Counted from the stretch's first letter, positions 19,401 to 27,367 are shown. The stretch is DNA of 64,000 nt from CAWHYG01 sp963833505 (GCA_963833505.1 CAWHYG010000006.1:248001-312000), one strand, 5' to 3'. Numbers and translations are program-made. The notes: generated from the sequence alone by a model not told the origin.

Positions 19401-19573
19401 TCGTCGGGGGCCTGCTTTTCTCGCAGTTCTTCACCCTCTACGTGACGCCGGTCTTCTACGTCTACCTCGACCGCCTGCAGGGATGGGCGGGGGCCTCGTT
19501 CCGGCGGCCGGCGGGGACGACGGCGACGCGCGCGGCGGCGCGTTCACCGGCGGAGGAGCCGGTGGAGGCCTGA
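16412..19573 (+). CDS. RND multidrug efflux permease (AcrB/MdtB-like)
   Basis: 1,053 residues, full length for the HAE-1 family. It shows the N-terminal MISDLFIRRP helix, two large periplasmic loops and twelve expected transmembrane helices. The TM4 proton-relay Asp pair is present in GFVVDDAIVMLEN and the TM10 Lys in GLVKKNGIMM. It is an inner-membrane proton-driven exporter working with the adaptor encoded just upstream. No outer-membrane TolC-type gene follows, so that partner must be elsewhere. Substrates cannot be told from sequence. Confidence 0.95.
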   Translation: MISDLFIRRPVMTTLVMLGILLFGVMGYRQLPVSDLPNVDFPTISVSAQLPGAGPETMASSVATPLEKQFSTIPGISSMTSTSQLGQSSITLQFDLSRNIDAAAQDVQSAISAVQRQLPTDMPAPPSYQKVNPADQPILFLTMTSPTLPLSTLDEYGETLVAQRVSMIDGVAQVQVFGAQKYAVRVQVDPNALAAKGIGIDDVVDAIQRENVDLPTGTLMGPDKSVTIDASGQLTQAGAFRPLIVAYRNGNPVRLQEVGNVLDDVENNRTAAWYVDQRSIILVVQRQPGTNTVAVTGAVKALLPTFRSRLPASVSLHVLYDRSQSIRASVDDVRFTLLLTLCLVVLVIFLFLRNLSATVIPSLALPMSVVGTFAVMSLMGYNLDNLSLMALTLSVGFVVDDAIVMLENIVRHMEMGEGAMEAAFRGSREIGFTIVSMTLSLAAVLIPVLFMGGIIGRLFHEFAVTIGAAILISGLVSLTLTPMLCSRFLRPERTAHAGTKGRPAHGRIYEASERAFDGMLRFYQVGLRWSLRHRRWVLGFSALVLLATIQLFRIIPKGFVPSQDNGLININTEAAEGSSFDAMSRYTQNLAAVVAKDPNVDGFMARVGTSSARSGSNTGGFLIRLKPRKDRALNADEVITELRPKLAQVPGIRCFLSNPPPINVGGRVTRSQYQVTLQGTDTGELYAAATPLFEKMRALPGLTDLSSDLEIKNPQVNLTVNRERATALGVSTSEIEQTLYNAYGSRQISTIYTPTNEYMVILELKPEFQRNVSALSMLYVRAADGNLIPLSAVADLKPTVGPLSVNHTGQFPSVTLSFNLKPGVSLGQAVDAVNKLARANLPPTITTSFQGTAQAFQSSLQGLGLLLLMAVLVIYLVLGILYESFIHPFTILSALPFAGFGALVTLLLFRVDLNIYGFVGIIMLVGLVKKNGIMMIDFALAARREKGRTAADAIYQACVVRFRPIMMTTMAALMGTLPIAIGVGAGSEARRPLGLAVVGGLLFSQFFTLYVTPVFYVYLDRLQGWAGASFRRPAGTTATRAAARSPAEEPVEA

Positions 19574-19628
19574 GGTCTACGCGTTCGCGAGCGTGCGGCG
19601 CCCGAGCCAGCCGGCGATCTCCTGGCCT

Positions 19629-19742
19629 GCGGGAAGTCCCGCGCGTCCGCTTCCGGGATCTGGGCGATCCCCTCCGCGCTTCGCGCGGAGGGTCGGTCCT
19701 CCTCCGGGGTCGCGCTTCGGACCTCGACCCGCTACGCGGGTC
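19629..19742 (+). terminator. Cluster of GC hairpins behind the RND operon
   Basis: Three small stem-loops in a row: GCGGG/CCCGC at 19629-19642, a 9-bp stem CCCTCCGCG/CGCGGAGGG at 19670-19692, and GACCCG/CGGGTC at 19726-19742. No T-run follows, so a rho-independent terminator is not proven; they may only block RNA decay. The rest of the gap up to the IS3 element at 19826 shows nothing else. Confidence 0.4.
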
Positions 19743-19855
19743 TCGCCCTACGTCCGCCCTATCGCACGCTCGCTTCGCTCGCTCGGAGTCACGCCCGCCT
19801 CCCCTTGATGCGATCTTCGCCGGGCTGATCTTCCCCCGGTTCTGTGGACACGCAG

Positions 19856-20719
19856 TTAAGCCACTTGGGCCAGCCGCTCGTACTCGGCTGGGCTGACCAT
19901 GCCGAGAGTGGAGTGCCGACGCCAACTACTGTAGAAGAGCTCGATGTACTCGTAAACGGGCCTCCGCGCCTCCGCCCGGGTCTCGAAGATCCTGTCCCCG
20001 ATCCACTCGACCTTGAGCGAGTGAAAGAAGCTTTCCATGGCCGCGTTGTCGTAGCAGTTTCCACGTCGGCTCATGCTGCAGATCATCCGGTGCTTTCTCA
20101 GCAGCTCTTGGAAGTCCCCGCTGGCGTACTGGCTTCCGCGGTCGGAGTGATGAATCAGGCCGGGACGGGGAGTGCGAATGTCGATGGCCCGCTGCAGGGA
20201 CTCCAGCGCCAGGCCACGGTCGATCCGACTACTCGTCGCCCAGCCCACAATCCGGCGCGAGAAGAGGTCCATGTTCGCGGCCAGGTAGAGCCATCCCTCC
20301 CTGGTCGGGAGGCACGTGATGTCGCCGACCCAGACCTCGTCCTGGAGCCAGCCCTGAAAGCACTGCTCCAACAGGTTCGGGAACACCGGGTAGGGGTGGT
20401 TCGAGTCCGTGGTGTGCTTGAACTTCCTCCGTTGTTTTCCAGCGATCCTGTGGAGCCGCATCAGGCGCGCGGTCCGGTTCAGGCCACACCGGATCCCGGT
20501 TTCGCCAAGATCCTTGTGCACGCGGGGGCTGCCGTAGGTCCCGCGGCTGCGGCCGTGGATAGGCTTGATCTCGACCAACAGGCGGCGCTCCGCGGTCGCG
20601 CGGCGGCTCTCCGGCCGTCGACACCAGGCGTAAAACCCGCTCGTGGTCACCTCCAGCAGCCGGCACATCATCCGCACCGGGAACTCGTCCCAGTGCTCTC
20701 GGATACACGCGTACTTCAC
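19856..20719 (-). CDS. IS3-family transposase OrfB (DDE integrase)
   Basis: 287 residues from a GTG that overlaps the orfA stop as GTGA. The rve integrase core is complete, with Asp133 in VGDITCL, Asp193 in HHSDRGSQY and Glu229 in NAAMESFFHSLK, preceded by an HTH_21-like region. The same frame stays open upstream under orfA, and GAGAAAG just before the orfA stop could support a -1 frameshift to make the OrfAB fusion usual for IS3. Which route is used cannot be settled from sequence. Confidence 0.92.
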   Translation of the reverse strand: MKYACIREHWDEFPVRMMCRLLEVTTSGFYAWCRRPESRRATAERRLLVEIKPIHGRSRGTYGSPRVHKDLGETGIRCGLNRTARLMRLHRIAGKQRRKFKHTTDSNHPYPVFPNLLEQCFQGWLQDEVWVGDITCLPTREGWLYLAANMDLFSRRIVGWATSSRIDRGLALESLQRAIDIRTPRPGLIHHSDRGSQYASGDFQELLRKHRMICSMSRRGNCYDNAAMESFFHSLKVEWIGDRIFETRAEARRPVYEYIELFYSSWRRHSTLGMVSPAEYERLAQVA

Positions 20720-21009
20720 TCCGGCTTTCTCGCGAAGTACGCCGCTGTTTCTCGGAGGAAGTCCCTCTCCTGCTCGAGCACCCGGACTTGCCGCCGGAGC
20801 CGGTCCACCTCCTCCGCCTCCGAGGCACGACGCCCCTTCCCCGGAAACGCCTCCGGGGAGGCCCCCAGTTCCACCTTCCACCGGCGCAGGGAGGTCTCAG
20901 TGATCCCCAGATCCCGGGCGGCACGCCCGATCGTCATCCCTTCGCCCGCGGCCAGCCGGAGAGCCTCCAGCTTGTATTCCCGCGAGAATGTCCTTCGCTT
21001 CTTTGCCAT
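20716..21009 (-). CDS. IS3-family transposase OrfA (HTH)
   Basis: 97 residues. An N-terminal helix-turn-helix (REYKLEALRLAAGEGMTIGR) is followed by a leucine-zipper-like coiled coil (EVDRLRRQVRVLEQERDFLR), the normal OrfA layout. It binds the element's ends and takes part in OrfAB. The GGAGG before the ATG lies inside the IS. Confidence 0.92.
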   Translation of the reverse strand: MAKKRRTFSREYKLEALRLAAGEGMTIGRAARDLGITETSLRRWKVELGASPEAFPGKGRRASEAEEVDRLRRQVRVLEQERDFLRETAAYFARKPE

Positions 21010-21243
21010 GTCACACCTCCAGGGGGAAGGTACCCCACCTTTTCGAGGTGTCCATCAAACTGGGGGAGGGTCAGTCCGAGCCGTCCAGAAGACGGGTCAC
21101 CACGGACACGCCCGAAACGATTCCAACCTGCTTTCCGAACGATCCCAGCGCGGGAACCGCGCCCCGGCCGACGGAGAGGGTCCACCTCCGCCTCGGGCTC
21201 CCGCACCGCCGGATTCCAGCACGGCGTTATGGAGGTCACCCAA

Positions 21244-21903
21244 GCTTGGGTACGACGCCTCGGTCGTGTGAACCGGTCCACCTACGCTTGGGGACGCCGC
21301 CTCCTTCGTATGAACCGATCCACCTACGCTTGGGGACGCCGCCTCCTTCGTCTGAACCGGTCCACCTACGCTTGGGGACGCCGCCTCCTTCGTCTGAACC
21401 GGTCCACCTACGCTTGGGGACGCCGCCTCCTTCGTCTGAACCGGTCCACCTACGCTTGGGGACGCCGCCTCCTTCGTCTGAACCGGTCCACCTACGCTTG
21501 GGGACGCCGCCTCCTTCGTCTGAACCGGTCCACCTACGCTTGGGGACGCCGCCTCCTTCGTCTGAACCGGTCCACCTACGCTTGGGGACGCCGCCTCCTT
21601 CGTCTGAACCGGTCCACCTACGCTTGGGGACGCCGCCTCCTTCGTCTGAACCGGTCCACCTACGCTTGGGGACGCCGCCTCCTTCGTCTGAACCGGTCCA
21701 CCTACGCTTGGGGACGCCGCCTCCTTCGTCTGAACCGGTCCACCTACGCTTGGGGACGCCGCCTCCTTCGTCTGAACCGGTCCACCTACGCTTGGGGACG
21801 CCGCCTCCTTCGTCTGAACCGGTCCACCTACGCTTGGGGACGACGCCTCGGTCGTCTGAAGCGGTCCACCTACGCATGGGTACGACGCCTCGGTCGTCTC
21901 AAC
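21244..21903. repeat. 42-bp tandem repeat array (minisatellite), about 15.7 units
   Basis: The consensus unit runs GCTTGGGGACGCCGCCTCCT then TCGTCTGAACCGGTCCACCT plus AC. The central twelve or so units are almost identical. The edge units differ: the first and the last two carry TACGACGCCTCGGTCGT instead of GACGCCGCCTCCTTCGT. Because 42 is a multiple of three, several frames on both strands stay open across it. No ribosome-binding site or recognisable protein goes with any of them, so I treat it as non-coding. It begins 170 bases right of the IS3 element. Confidence 0.95.
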
Positions 21904-22319
21904 TCATTCAGGGACAGGTGGTTCCGCCCTGCATCGGGAGGCGGCTCGGAAAGCGGGAGGCCATGATTTTCATGCACCTTGCAGGCAGTGACGGCCCGAC
22001 CCGGAATGAGCGTGAGCACGGCTTTTGAGGCGAAATCTACCGTTTGGGGAGCACGCACCGCGATGGTCCATCCCCTCGACCCCTCATATTCCGTAAACAT
22101 GGCAACTCACAGAACTGCAGGCAGTTGCTTCACGTCCGTCCGAGGTCCCATGGATCGGTTCTTGCCACCTGTCCCCCAGATCTTGGCTCTGGGGGACACC
22201 CGCGCGGCTCCAGCGGTCAACAACTGGCCGAACCTTCTTCCCGCGCGGAGCCGCGATGTCGCTGGTCCCCTCGATTTCCGTGAACAAACCACCCTCAAAA
22301 ACCCTGCTCACGCTCACCC

Positions 22320-22439
22320 GCCGAACTACGACGCCTCGGTCGTCCAAGCCGCTCCACCTCCGCCGAACTGCACCGCCTCGGTCGTCCAACCTGGTCCACC
22401 TCCGCCGAACTGAGACGCCTCGACCGGCGAAGCGATCCA
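22320..22439. repeat. Decayed satellite copies of the 42-bp repeat
   Basis: Two full 42-base units (22320-22361 and 22362-22403) and a broken third. They share TACGACGCCTCGGTCGTC and TCCACCT with the edge units of the main array, which ends about 415 bases to the left. The two full units are clearly diverged from each other, so this is an old remnant of the same family. Confidence 0.75.
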
Positions 22440-22795
22440 AGAGCTCACACGGCAGAGCGGCGGCCAAGATCGGAGCCTCGGGCCGGCCCCGAGCCCCTGC
22501 CAGAACCGGCTCTCCACCGAGCGCTTCGTCCACCAGCCCAGCGTCCGCCGACCCACCCGAAGCAGCTTCTGCAAGGCCCCGGTTCCGAGTCCGGAGGCCC
22601 CCCGCCCCAGCGCTCCGGTGATCACAACCGTCAGGCCCAGAGGGCGCTGTTGGAATGGGCGGTTGGTGACGGCGAGCGAGGGCTGACTGGGGCTGCCACC
22701 TTGTTCGTTGCCACTCCATTTCTCAACCGCCAATACCGCCGCTACAGAGCTCAACTGACTCCACCGCAGCACGTTGTCGGACCAGGGTGATTCCG
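22440..22795. other. Gene-poor stretch before the TAC operon
   Basis: With 21904-22319 this forms a region where only featureless open frames exist on both strands. None has a ribosome-binding site or a family I know. A short direct similarity (CCCCTCGA..TTCCGTnAACA) occurs near 22073 and 22267. I see no RNA gene. Confidence 0.4.
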
Positions 22796-22825
22796 GAGAC
22801 ATTTCCTGGACAATAGAGGTATAAT
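22796..22825 (+). promoter_or_regulatory. Promoter and likely operator of the TAC operon
   Basis: A perfect TATAAT at 22820-22825 is followed by GTATAC and flanked by AT-rich sequence. A weak -35 (GAGACA, 22796-22801) lies 18 bases upstream. A transcript starting near 22832 would have a leader of only about 11 bases before the toxin ATG. The GTATAC palindrome on the -10 box is a reasonable autoregulatory site for the XRE antitoxin; that is inference. Confidence 0.5.
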
Positions 22826-22843
22826 GTATACGATATGTGAGCC

Positions 22844-23257
22844 ATGACGGCCGACCAAAGATCATGGGATGTCCAGCTCTTCTCGGAGGGAGCGAACTGC
22901 CCTGTTGGAGCGTTTGTCTCTAGCTTCACCGATCCGAGGGAGCGGGCTCTGGTCATCGCGAAGCTGATTCATCTCGGGAGGGTCGCGGCAGCTGGAGTGA
23001 AGAACCTTCGGAGGCCATTGGTGGACACCATTGATGGTCCGGTGAAAGAGCTTCGCGTATCCAAACAGATCCGCATCCTCTTCACAGTCGAGCAGGCTCA
23101 CAGAATCTTCCTCGTCCTCGAGGGTACCATCAAGAAAAACGGTCAGGTCGACCCCGAAGCGGTTGGGAGGGCGAAGAATTACCGAAGGGTTTGGCTGCTA
23201 AAGCGGGAGTCCCTTCCGGTTTCGCAGCTTCAATCTCACTGGTTTACCGGAAGTTAG
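22844..23257 (+). CDS. HigB/RelE-superfamily toxin of a TAC module
   Basis: 137 residues. It fits the HigB-type (phage Gp49-like) RelE superfamily: an N-terminal strand, a helical part, then the PVKELRVSKQIRILFTVEQ strand pair and a C-terminal FLVLEGTIKKN strand-helix. Family members cleave mRNA on the ribosome. Toxin before antitoxin is the HigBA order. It is followed 12 bases later by the XRE antitoxin and then by a SecB-like chaperone. There is no clear Shine-Dalgarno, and the leader appears very short. Confidence 0.85.
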   Translation: MTADQRSWDVQLFSEGANCPVGAFVSSFTDPRERALVIAKLIHLGRVAAAGVKNLRRPLVDTIDGPVKELRVSKQIRILFTVEQAHRIFLVLEGTIKKNGQVDPEAVGRAKNYRRVWLLKRESLPVSQLQSHWFTGS

Positions 23258-23269
23258 GGGACCTATTCA

Positions 23270-23665
23270 ATGAATCTCGATGAGATCTTGAAGGCCAATC
23301 TTGCCGATGAGGCCTTCCGAAAAGCCTTCGCCGAGGAGAAGCTGATCCACTGCGTCGGCGAGAGGGTCCTGAGGCACCGGCTCGAGCTCAACATGAGCCA
23401 GGCGGATCTGGCTCGGTTGATCGGCTCCAAGCAGCCCCGTGTCGCGAGGATCGAAAGCGGCGAGAACATCTCGTTGCGTGCTCTTGCCAAGCTCGCCCTG
23501 GCGCTCGGGTGTGAGCCGCGCGATCTGATCTCGGAATGGGGTGCCGAGATCGAAGCGAGAGTCCCGCCTCCCGAATCCGGCTGGACCGTCACCTTTGCCA
23601 CGGAGCTCACGAGCGCGGCTGCCTCCGCCTCGTGTCTCGAAGAACCTGAACTGAGGGCCGCCTGA
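23270..23665 (+). CDS. XRE-family antitoxin (HigA) with C-terminal extension
   Basis: 131 residues. A helix-turn-helix of XRE type spans about 32-88 (NMSQADLARLIGSKQPRVAR), preceded by a short helical arm. About 43 residues follow that are not needed for DNA binding, with a hydrophobic patch (GWTVTFATEL). In known TAC systems such an extension is the chaperone-addiction segment recognised by the SecB-like partner; here that is inference from position. AGGGGA lies 9 bases before the ATG. The stop overlaps the next start as TGATG. Confidence 0.87.
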   Translation: MNLDEILKANLADEAFRKAFAEEKLIHCVGERVLRHRLELNMSQADLARLIGSKQPRVARIESGENISLRALAKLALALGCEPRDLISEWGAEIEARVPPPESGWTVTFATELTSAAASASCLEEPELRAA

Positions 23666-24138
23666 TGACGCAGAAGACTCCGGACATGGGTGCGATCTAC
23701 CTCGAGCATCTCTTCTGCAAGAGGGCCGTGTTCGAGCAGCGCCAGGTCCCGTCCGGGAATCCCGAGATCCGTGTCCTGGGTGGCGGAGTGCCGCTTCGAA
23801 TCGGGGCCCGATGTCGGACCGCCAGCGCCGAGCTCCTCGAAGTGGAGCTCACCCTCGAGATCCCGTCCGAAGCCGGGGACGCAAGCCTTCCCTACCACGT
23901 CGAGGCGACGTTCATTGGACGCTTCCGGATCAACAACCTGCCCGAGGGGCTTTCCCTCGAACGTTTCGCCAAGGGGAACGGAATCGCGATCATGTTCCCT
24001 TACGTCCGTGAGATGGTCGCCAATCTGACGATGCGCGGGTCGTTCGGTCCGATTCAGCTGCCGACGATGAATGTCGTCGCGATGCTCGAACAAGGGAACC
24101 CCGCGCCTGACGTGCAGGTGGAGAGCCCGGCGGAATAG
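23665..24138 (+). CDS. SecB-like chaperone of the TAC module
   Basis: 157 residues, SecB fold by motif. The hallmark C-terminal part is present: NGIAIMFPYVREMVANLTMR followed by GSFGPIQLPTMNVVAML, matching the SecB pattern in which FPYAR and LPPVNF are conserved. The N-terminal half shows beta strands with charged patches (ELLEVELTLEIP). Solitary SecB-like proteins encoded with HigBA protect the antitoxin from aggregation and proteolysis. The start is fused to the antitoxin stop (TGATG), so stoichiometry is probably coupled. It could also serve general export if the genome has no other SecB. Confidence 0.87.
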   Translation: MTQKTPDMGAIYLEHLFCKRAVFEQRQVPSGNPEIRVLGGGVPLRIGARCRTASAELLEVELTLEIPSEAGDASLPYHVEATFIGRFRINNLPEGLSLERFAKGNGIAIMFPYVREMVANLTMRGSFGPIQLPTMNVVAMLEQGNPAPDVQVESPAE

Positions 24139-24337
24139 CAGACCGGCCCGAAGCTCCGAGAACGGCTGCGGCCGGTGCGGCGTCCTGCTTGGGCGCCGCA
24201 TCCTATGTGGGCGCGGACCCGGGGAGGACCAGGGGCCACTTCCAGACTCGTGGAAGGTCGACATGGCTCCCGGTCCCGGTAGCGCAATTTGGCGCTGTCC
24301 GGATCCGCCGCGGTCAACTGGCGAACTCGCCGAGTCG

Positions 24338-25297
24338 TCACTCGACCCGTACGATCGTCCCGGTCCGCGTACCGGTCGCTGACGTAATCCGAGCGAGGTA
24401 CATCCCGGGAGGCAGCATCCGTCCCGCATCGTCGCGTCCGTTCCAGGTCAGAGTCAGGGATCCACTCGGAGCCTGCGATGCCGTCTCCAGGCGCCGGACC
24501 TCTCGACCCGCCGCGTCGAAGATTCCAGCGGTATACGGTACGGCGTTCGGGGACTGGACCGTGATCGAGACAACGCCGCGGCTCGGATTGGGGAACAGGG
24601 TCAACCGAGGCGTGGTCAACCGAGCGATTTCCACGGAGGCGGCGGAGCAGGGGATGGGAGCACAAACCGACCCGGGTCCCTGCCACTGGTTGGGAAACGT
24701 GCACCAGGAAACGATCGTGATCGTGCAGGCGCCGTTCGGATGGCAGCAGGCGCCGAGGCGGGCGTTCTTGAGTCCGAAGCTGCTCTCAACGCCGGCGGCA
24801 ATGAAGACGAACCCGGAATCCGGGGGGGGGACGTCACACTTGTGATCGTAATCAGAGCCCCAGCACACGACGGAACCGTCTCTCTTCAGGCCGATCGAGT
24901 GCGTATCGCCGCCAGCGACGGCAATGAAATCGGCGTTCGGCGCTGGAGGGTCGCATTGGTGGAACGTATCGCGTCCCCATCCGACCACGGACCCGTCGCT
25001 CTTGAGGCCGAGGCTGAACTGGCCTCCGCCTGCGACTCCGATGAATCCCGAATTCGGCGCTGGAACGTCGCATTGACCATAGGTGTCATCCCCCCAGGCG
25101 ACGATGGAGCCGTCCACCTTGAGGCCAAGGCAGTGATAGGAACCGGCCGAAACCGCGACGAATCCGACGTCGGGCCCGGGCACGTCACACTCGCCGTAGG
25201 AGTCATCACCCCAGGCCACGATCGTCCCGTCGCTCTTGAGGCCGGCGCTGAACCACAATCCGCCAGTGAGCGATACGAAGCCGCTATTCGGCGCCGG
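24338..25297 (-). pseudogene. 3' part of an RCC1-like secreted protein gene cut by an IS256-family element
   Basis: Encodes about 319 residues: four RCC1-like propeller repeats, the six-cysteine module (LGACCHPNGACTI...) and the FlgD-like C-terminal sandwich that ends PPGMYLARITSATGTRTG. It is very similar to the intact neighbour at 27368-28699. The 5' part lies at 26867-27242 on the other side of the insertion. As it stands it has no start or signal peptide and is presumably silent. Confidence 0.9.
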
Positions 25298-26866
25298 TTC
25301 CGTCCCGGAACTTGTTGAAAAAGGAGAATGGCGTATTCTCCGGGTGACATAACCCAAAGTCCACAATGGACTTATCAGGAGGAATACGCCATGAAAGATT
25401 CTACCGCAGAGTTGCTCTCTCCGCCACGGAATTTCCTGGATCTGGAGACGCTGATTCGGGGCCGGATCCGGGACGTGATCAAGGCGATCCTGGAGGAGGA
25501 GCTGGCCTCGGCCCTGGGGGCGGCCAGCCATGAACGGGTTCCGGAACGACGAGGCTATCGTCATGGAACCCGGCCGCCGCGCACGTTGGTGACGTCGCTG
25601 GGGCCGACGGAGATCGCGATGCCTCGTGGGCGGTTGCAGACACCGGAGGGAACCAAGGAGTTCTCCAGCCGGATCGTGCGGCGCTACGAACGCCGGACCC
25701 GGCGGGTGGACGCGGCTCTGATCACGAGCTACCTGGTGGGAGCGAACACGCGGAAGGTGCGTTTGGCCCTGGCTCCGCTGTTGGAAGGGACGGCCCTTTC
25801 CCGGAGCGCGATTTCCCGGGTGGTGCAACGGCTGCAAGCGCTCTTCCAGGCCTGGCGGGAGCGAGACCTGGGTCCGGAGCAGTACCGCCTGGTGATCCTG
25901 GACGGAATCCGCGTGCCGGTGCGTTTGGCTCGGCGGGTGGTCAAGGTTCCGGTGCAGGCCGTGATCGGGGTGAAGGAGTCGGGGGAAAAGGACCTGCTGG
26001 AGTTGCGCCTGGCGCCGAGCGAGAGCCTGAAGTCGTGGGAAGGGGTGGTGGAAGGGCTGAAGCGGCGTGGATTGACCGCCCCGGTCCTGGTGATGCTGGA
26101 CGGCAATGCGGGCCTGATCCGCTCGGTGCGGGAAGCCTGGCCGGCGACGCAGATCCAGCGTTGCATCCGGCACAAGCTGGACAACCTCCTGAGCAAGGCT
26201 CCCAAGCACTGCCACGACGAGCTGCAGCGGGACTACGCTGCCATCACCCACGCCGACGATCGGGAAGCGGCGGACAAAGCCTACGACGCTTTTCTGCGAA
26301 AGTGGCAGAGGCTGGTTCCGGAGGTGGCGGTCAGCCTGCAGGAATCCGGAACCGAACTCCTGACCTTTTACAACTTCCCGGCGGAAATGTGGAAGAGTCT
26401 GCGGACCACAAACATGATCGAGCGGGTAAACGAGGAGTTCCGGCGGCGGATCAAGACCCAAGGGTCCTTTCCCAAAGAGAGCGCGGCGTTGATCCTGATC
26501 TACGGGCTGCTGGCCTCCGGAACCGTCCGCCTGCGAAAGATCGACGGCTATCACAAGCTGGCCGAGTACCTGGCTCGGCAGGAGAGGAAGCGCGCGTGAG
26601 TTCCCTCGCTCTTCATCAGGTCCACCAAGAGCGTGATCGGGGGGATGGTACAGATCAGACCCAATCGCGATCGCGCCTCCTGGGGGCTCTGGTGAAGCCG
26701 GCCTCCCGCTCGAACAGCTTGTACAGGTCAGAACCCGATCGATGGGTATGGGCAGGAGAAGAAAGGGCGAAGAGGAATCGCTGGAAGAAAAGGACCGATG
26801 GAAGTACGCTTCAGAGGCTCCGGAGGCTACGTCAGACACTTTTCAACAAGACCCGGGACGCCGCCC
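25298..26866 (+). mobile_element. IS256-family (Mutator-type) insertion sequence
   Basis: An element of about 1.56 kb lying opposite in strand to the gene it breaks. The ends share the inverted pattern GTCCCGG..CTTGTTGAAAA (from 25302 inward and from 26859 inward). TCGGCGCCGG occurs directly outside both ends (25288-25297 and 26867-26876), compatible with a target duplication of 8-10 bases. That sequence also recurs in the gene's own repeats, so the exact ends are uncertain by a few bases. Confidence 0.82.
25391..26599 (+). CDS. IS256-family transposase
   Basis: 402 residues, standard length for Mutator-type transposases. The catalytic triad is readable as Asp171 (VILDGIRV), Asp237 (VMLDGNAG) and the Glu of RVNEEFRRR near 348. 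The zinc-like CxxH (RCIRHK) before the third acid is also present. The ATG at 25391 has AGGAGG 8 bases upstream, better than the earlier in-frame ATG at 25328. The frame looks intact. Confidence 0.93.
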   Translation: MKDSTAELLSPPRNFLDLETLIRGRIRDVIKAILEEELASALGAASHERVPERRGYRHGTRPPRTLVTSLGPTEIAMPRGRLQTPEGTKEFSSRIVRRYERRTRRVDAALITSYLVGANTRKVRLALAPLLEGTALSRSAISRVVQRLQALFQAWRERDLGPEQYRLVILDGIRVPVRLARRVVKVPVQAVIGVKESGEKDLLELRLAPSESLKSWEGVVEGLKRRGLTAPVLVMLDGNAGLIRSVREAWPATQIQRCIRHKLDNLLSKAPKHCHDELQRDYAAITHADDREAADKAYDAFLRKWQRLVPEVAVSLQESGTELLTFYNFPAEMWKSLRTTNMIERVNEEFRRRIKTQGSFPKESAALILIYGLLASGTVRLRKIDGYHKLAEYLARQERKRA

Positions 26867-27242
26867 TCGGCGCCGGCACGTTGCACTGCCCGTAACCGTT
26901 GGCGCCCCAGGCGACCACCGAGCCGTTCGACTTCAGACCAAGACCGTGGGAATCCCCGGCCGCGACCGCCACGAAGTCCCGGTTCGGGGACGGCACGGTG
27001 CATTGCCAGACTTCACAAGAGCCCCAGGCTTCAATCGCGCCGGAAGACCGGAGCCCCAGTCCGAAATAGGCTCCGGCGGCCACGGCGACATAGCCCGAAT
27101 CGGGCGACACGACCCTGCACTGGTCCACCTCGCAGTCGCCCCAGGGCACGATCGTTCCCGCGGCGCCGGCATTGCCGCACGCGAACTGGAAGAGAACAAA
27201 GAGGCTCAGACCCACCGACAATCCGAGACGCAGGGGATTCAT
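26867..27242 (-). pseudogene. 5' part of the interrupted RCC1-like secreted protein gene
   Basis: Starts with MNPLRLGLSVGLSLFVL, a signal peptide nearly identical to that of the intact copy, and runs through the first three propeller repeats to CNVPAP. There the IS256-family element begins and the frame ends after ten foreign codons. The ribosome-binding region is the same as in the intact copy. A truncated protein of about 136 residues could still be made. Confidence 0.9.
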
Positions 27243-27367
27243 CGGAGACCTCCTCTCGCCGAACTGGCTGATAAAGCACCCCGGAGCCAAGACGTCGCCC
27301 CAACGGACATCAAGGTCCTCCGTGCCTTCCTGGCGCACCGCGTCGTTGGGGCGGACTTTGGCCGTCG

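Larger units (their letters stand above)
19826..21073 (-). mobile_element. IS3-family insertion sequence, about 1.25 kb
   Basis: The ends are imperfect inverted repeats matching at 20 of 26 positions. The left end begins TGATCTTCCCCCGG and the right end, read inward, TGACCCTCCCCCAG; both run into TGGACAC. Between them are orfA and orfB in the IS3 arrangement. I see no clear 3-5 bp target duplication. Both reading frames look intact, so it may be mobile. Confidence 0.85.

Noticed and set aside
21244..21903. CRISPR array
   Set aside because: Units are contiguous 42-base copies with no unique spacers, and no cas gene is near.
20988..22028. Repeat proteins read from the minisatellite (for example GTPPPSSEPVHLRL repeats)
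   Set aside because: The 42-base period keeps several frames open on both strands by itself. None has a ribosome-binding site, and the frames begin inside IS3 antisense sequence.
22326..22865. A 179-residue minus-strand frame before the TAC operon
   Set aside because: It covers the TAC promoter and the decayed repeats, has no ribosome-binding site and no recognisable domain.
22844..24138. Remnant of a prophage
   Set aside because: The toxin type also occurs in phages, but no integrase, structural or lysis gene is nearby, and the SecB-like third gene identifies a TAC module.
24338..26839. An 833-residue fusion protein on the minus strand
   Set aside because: The open frame arises because the antisense of the IS256-family transposase happens to lack stops; the gene is interrupted.
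27296..27353. Terminator between the two propeller genes
   Set aside because: CGCCCCAACG and CGTTGGGGCG form a perfect 10-bp inverted repeat, but they are 38 bases apart and no T-run follows, so I cannot call it a terminator with confidence.
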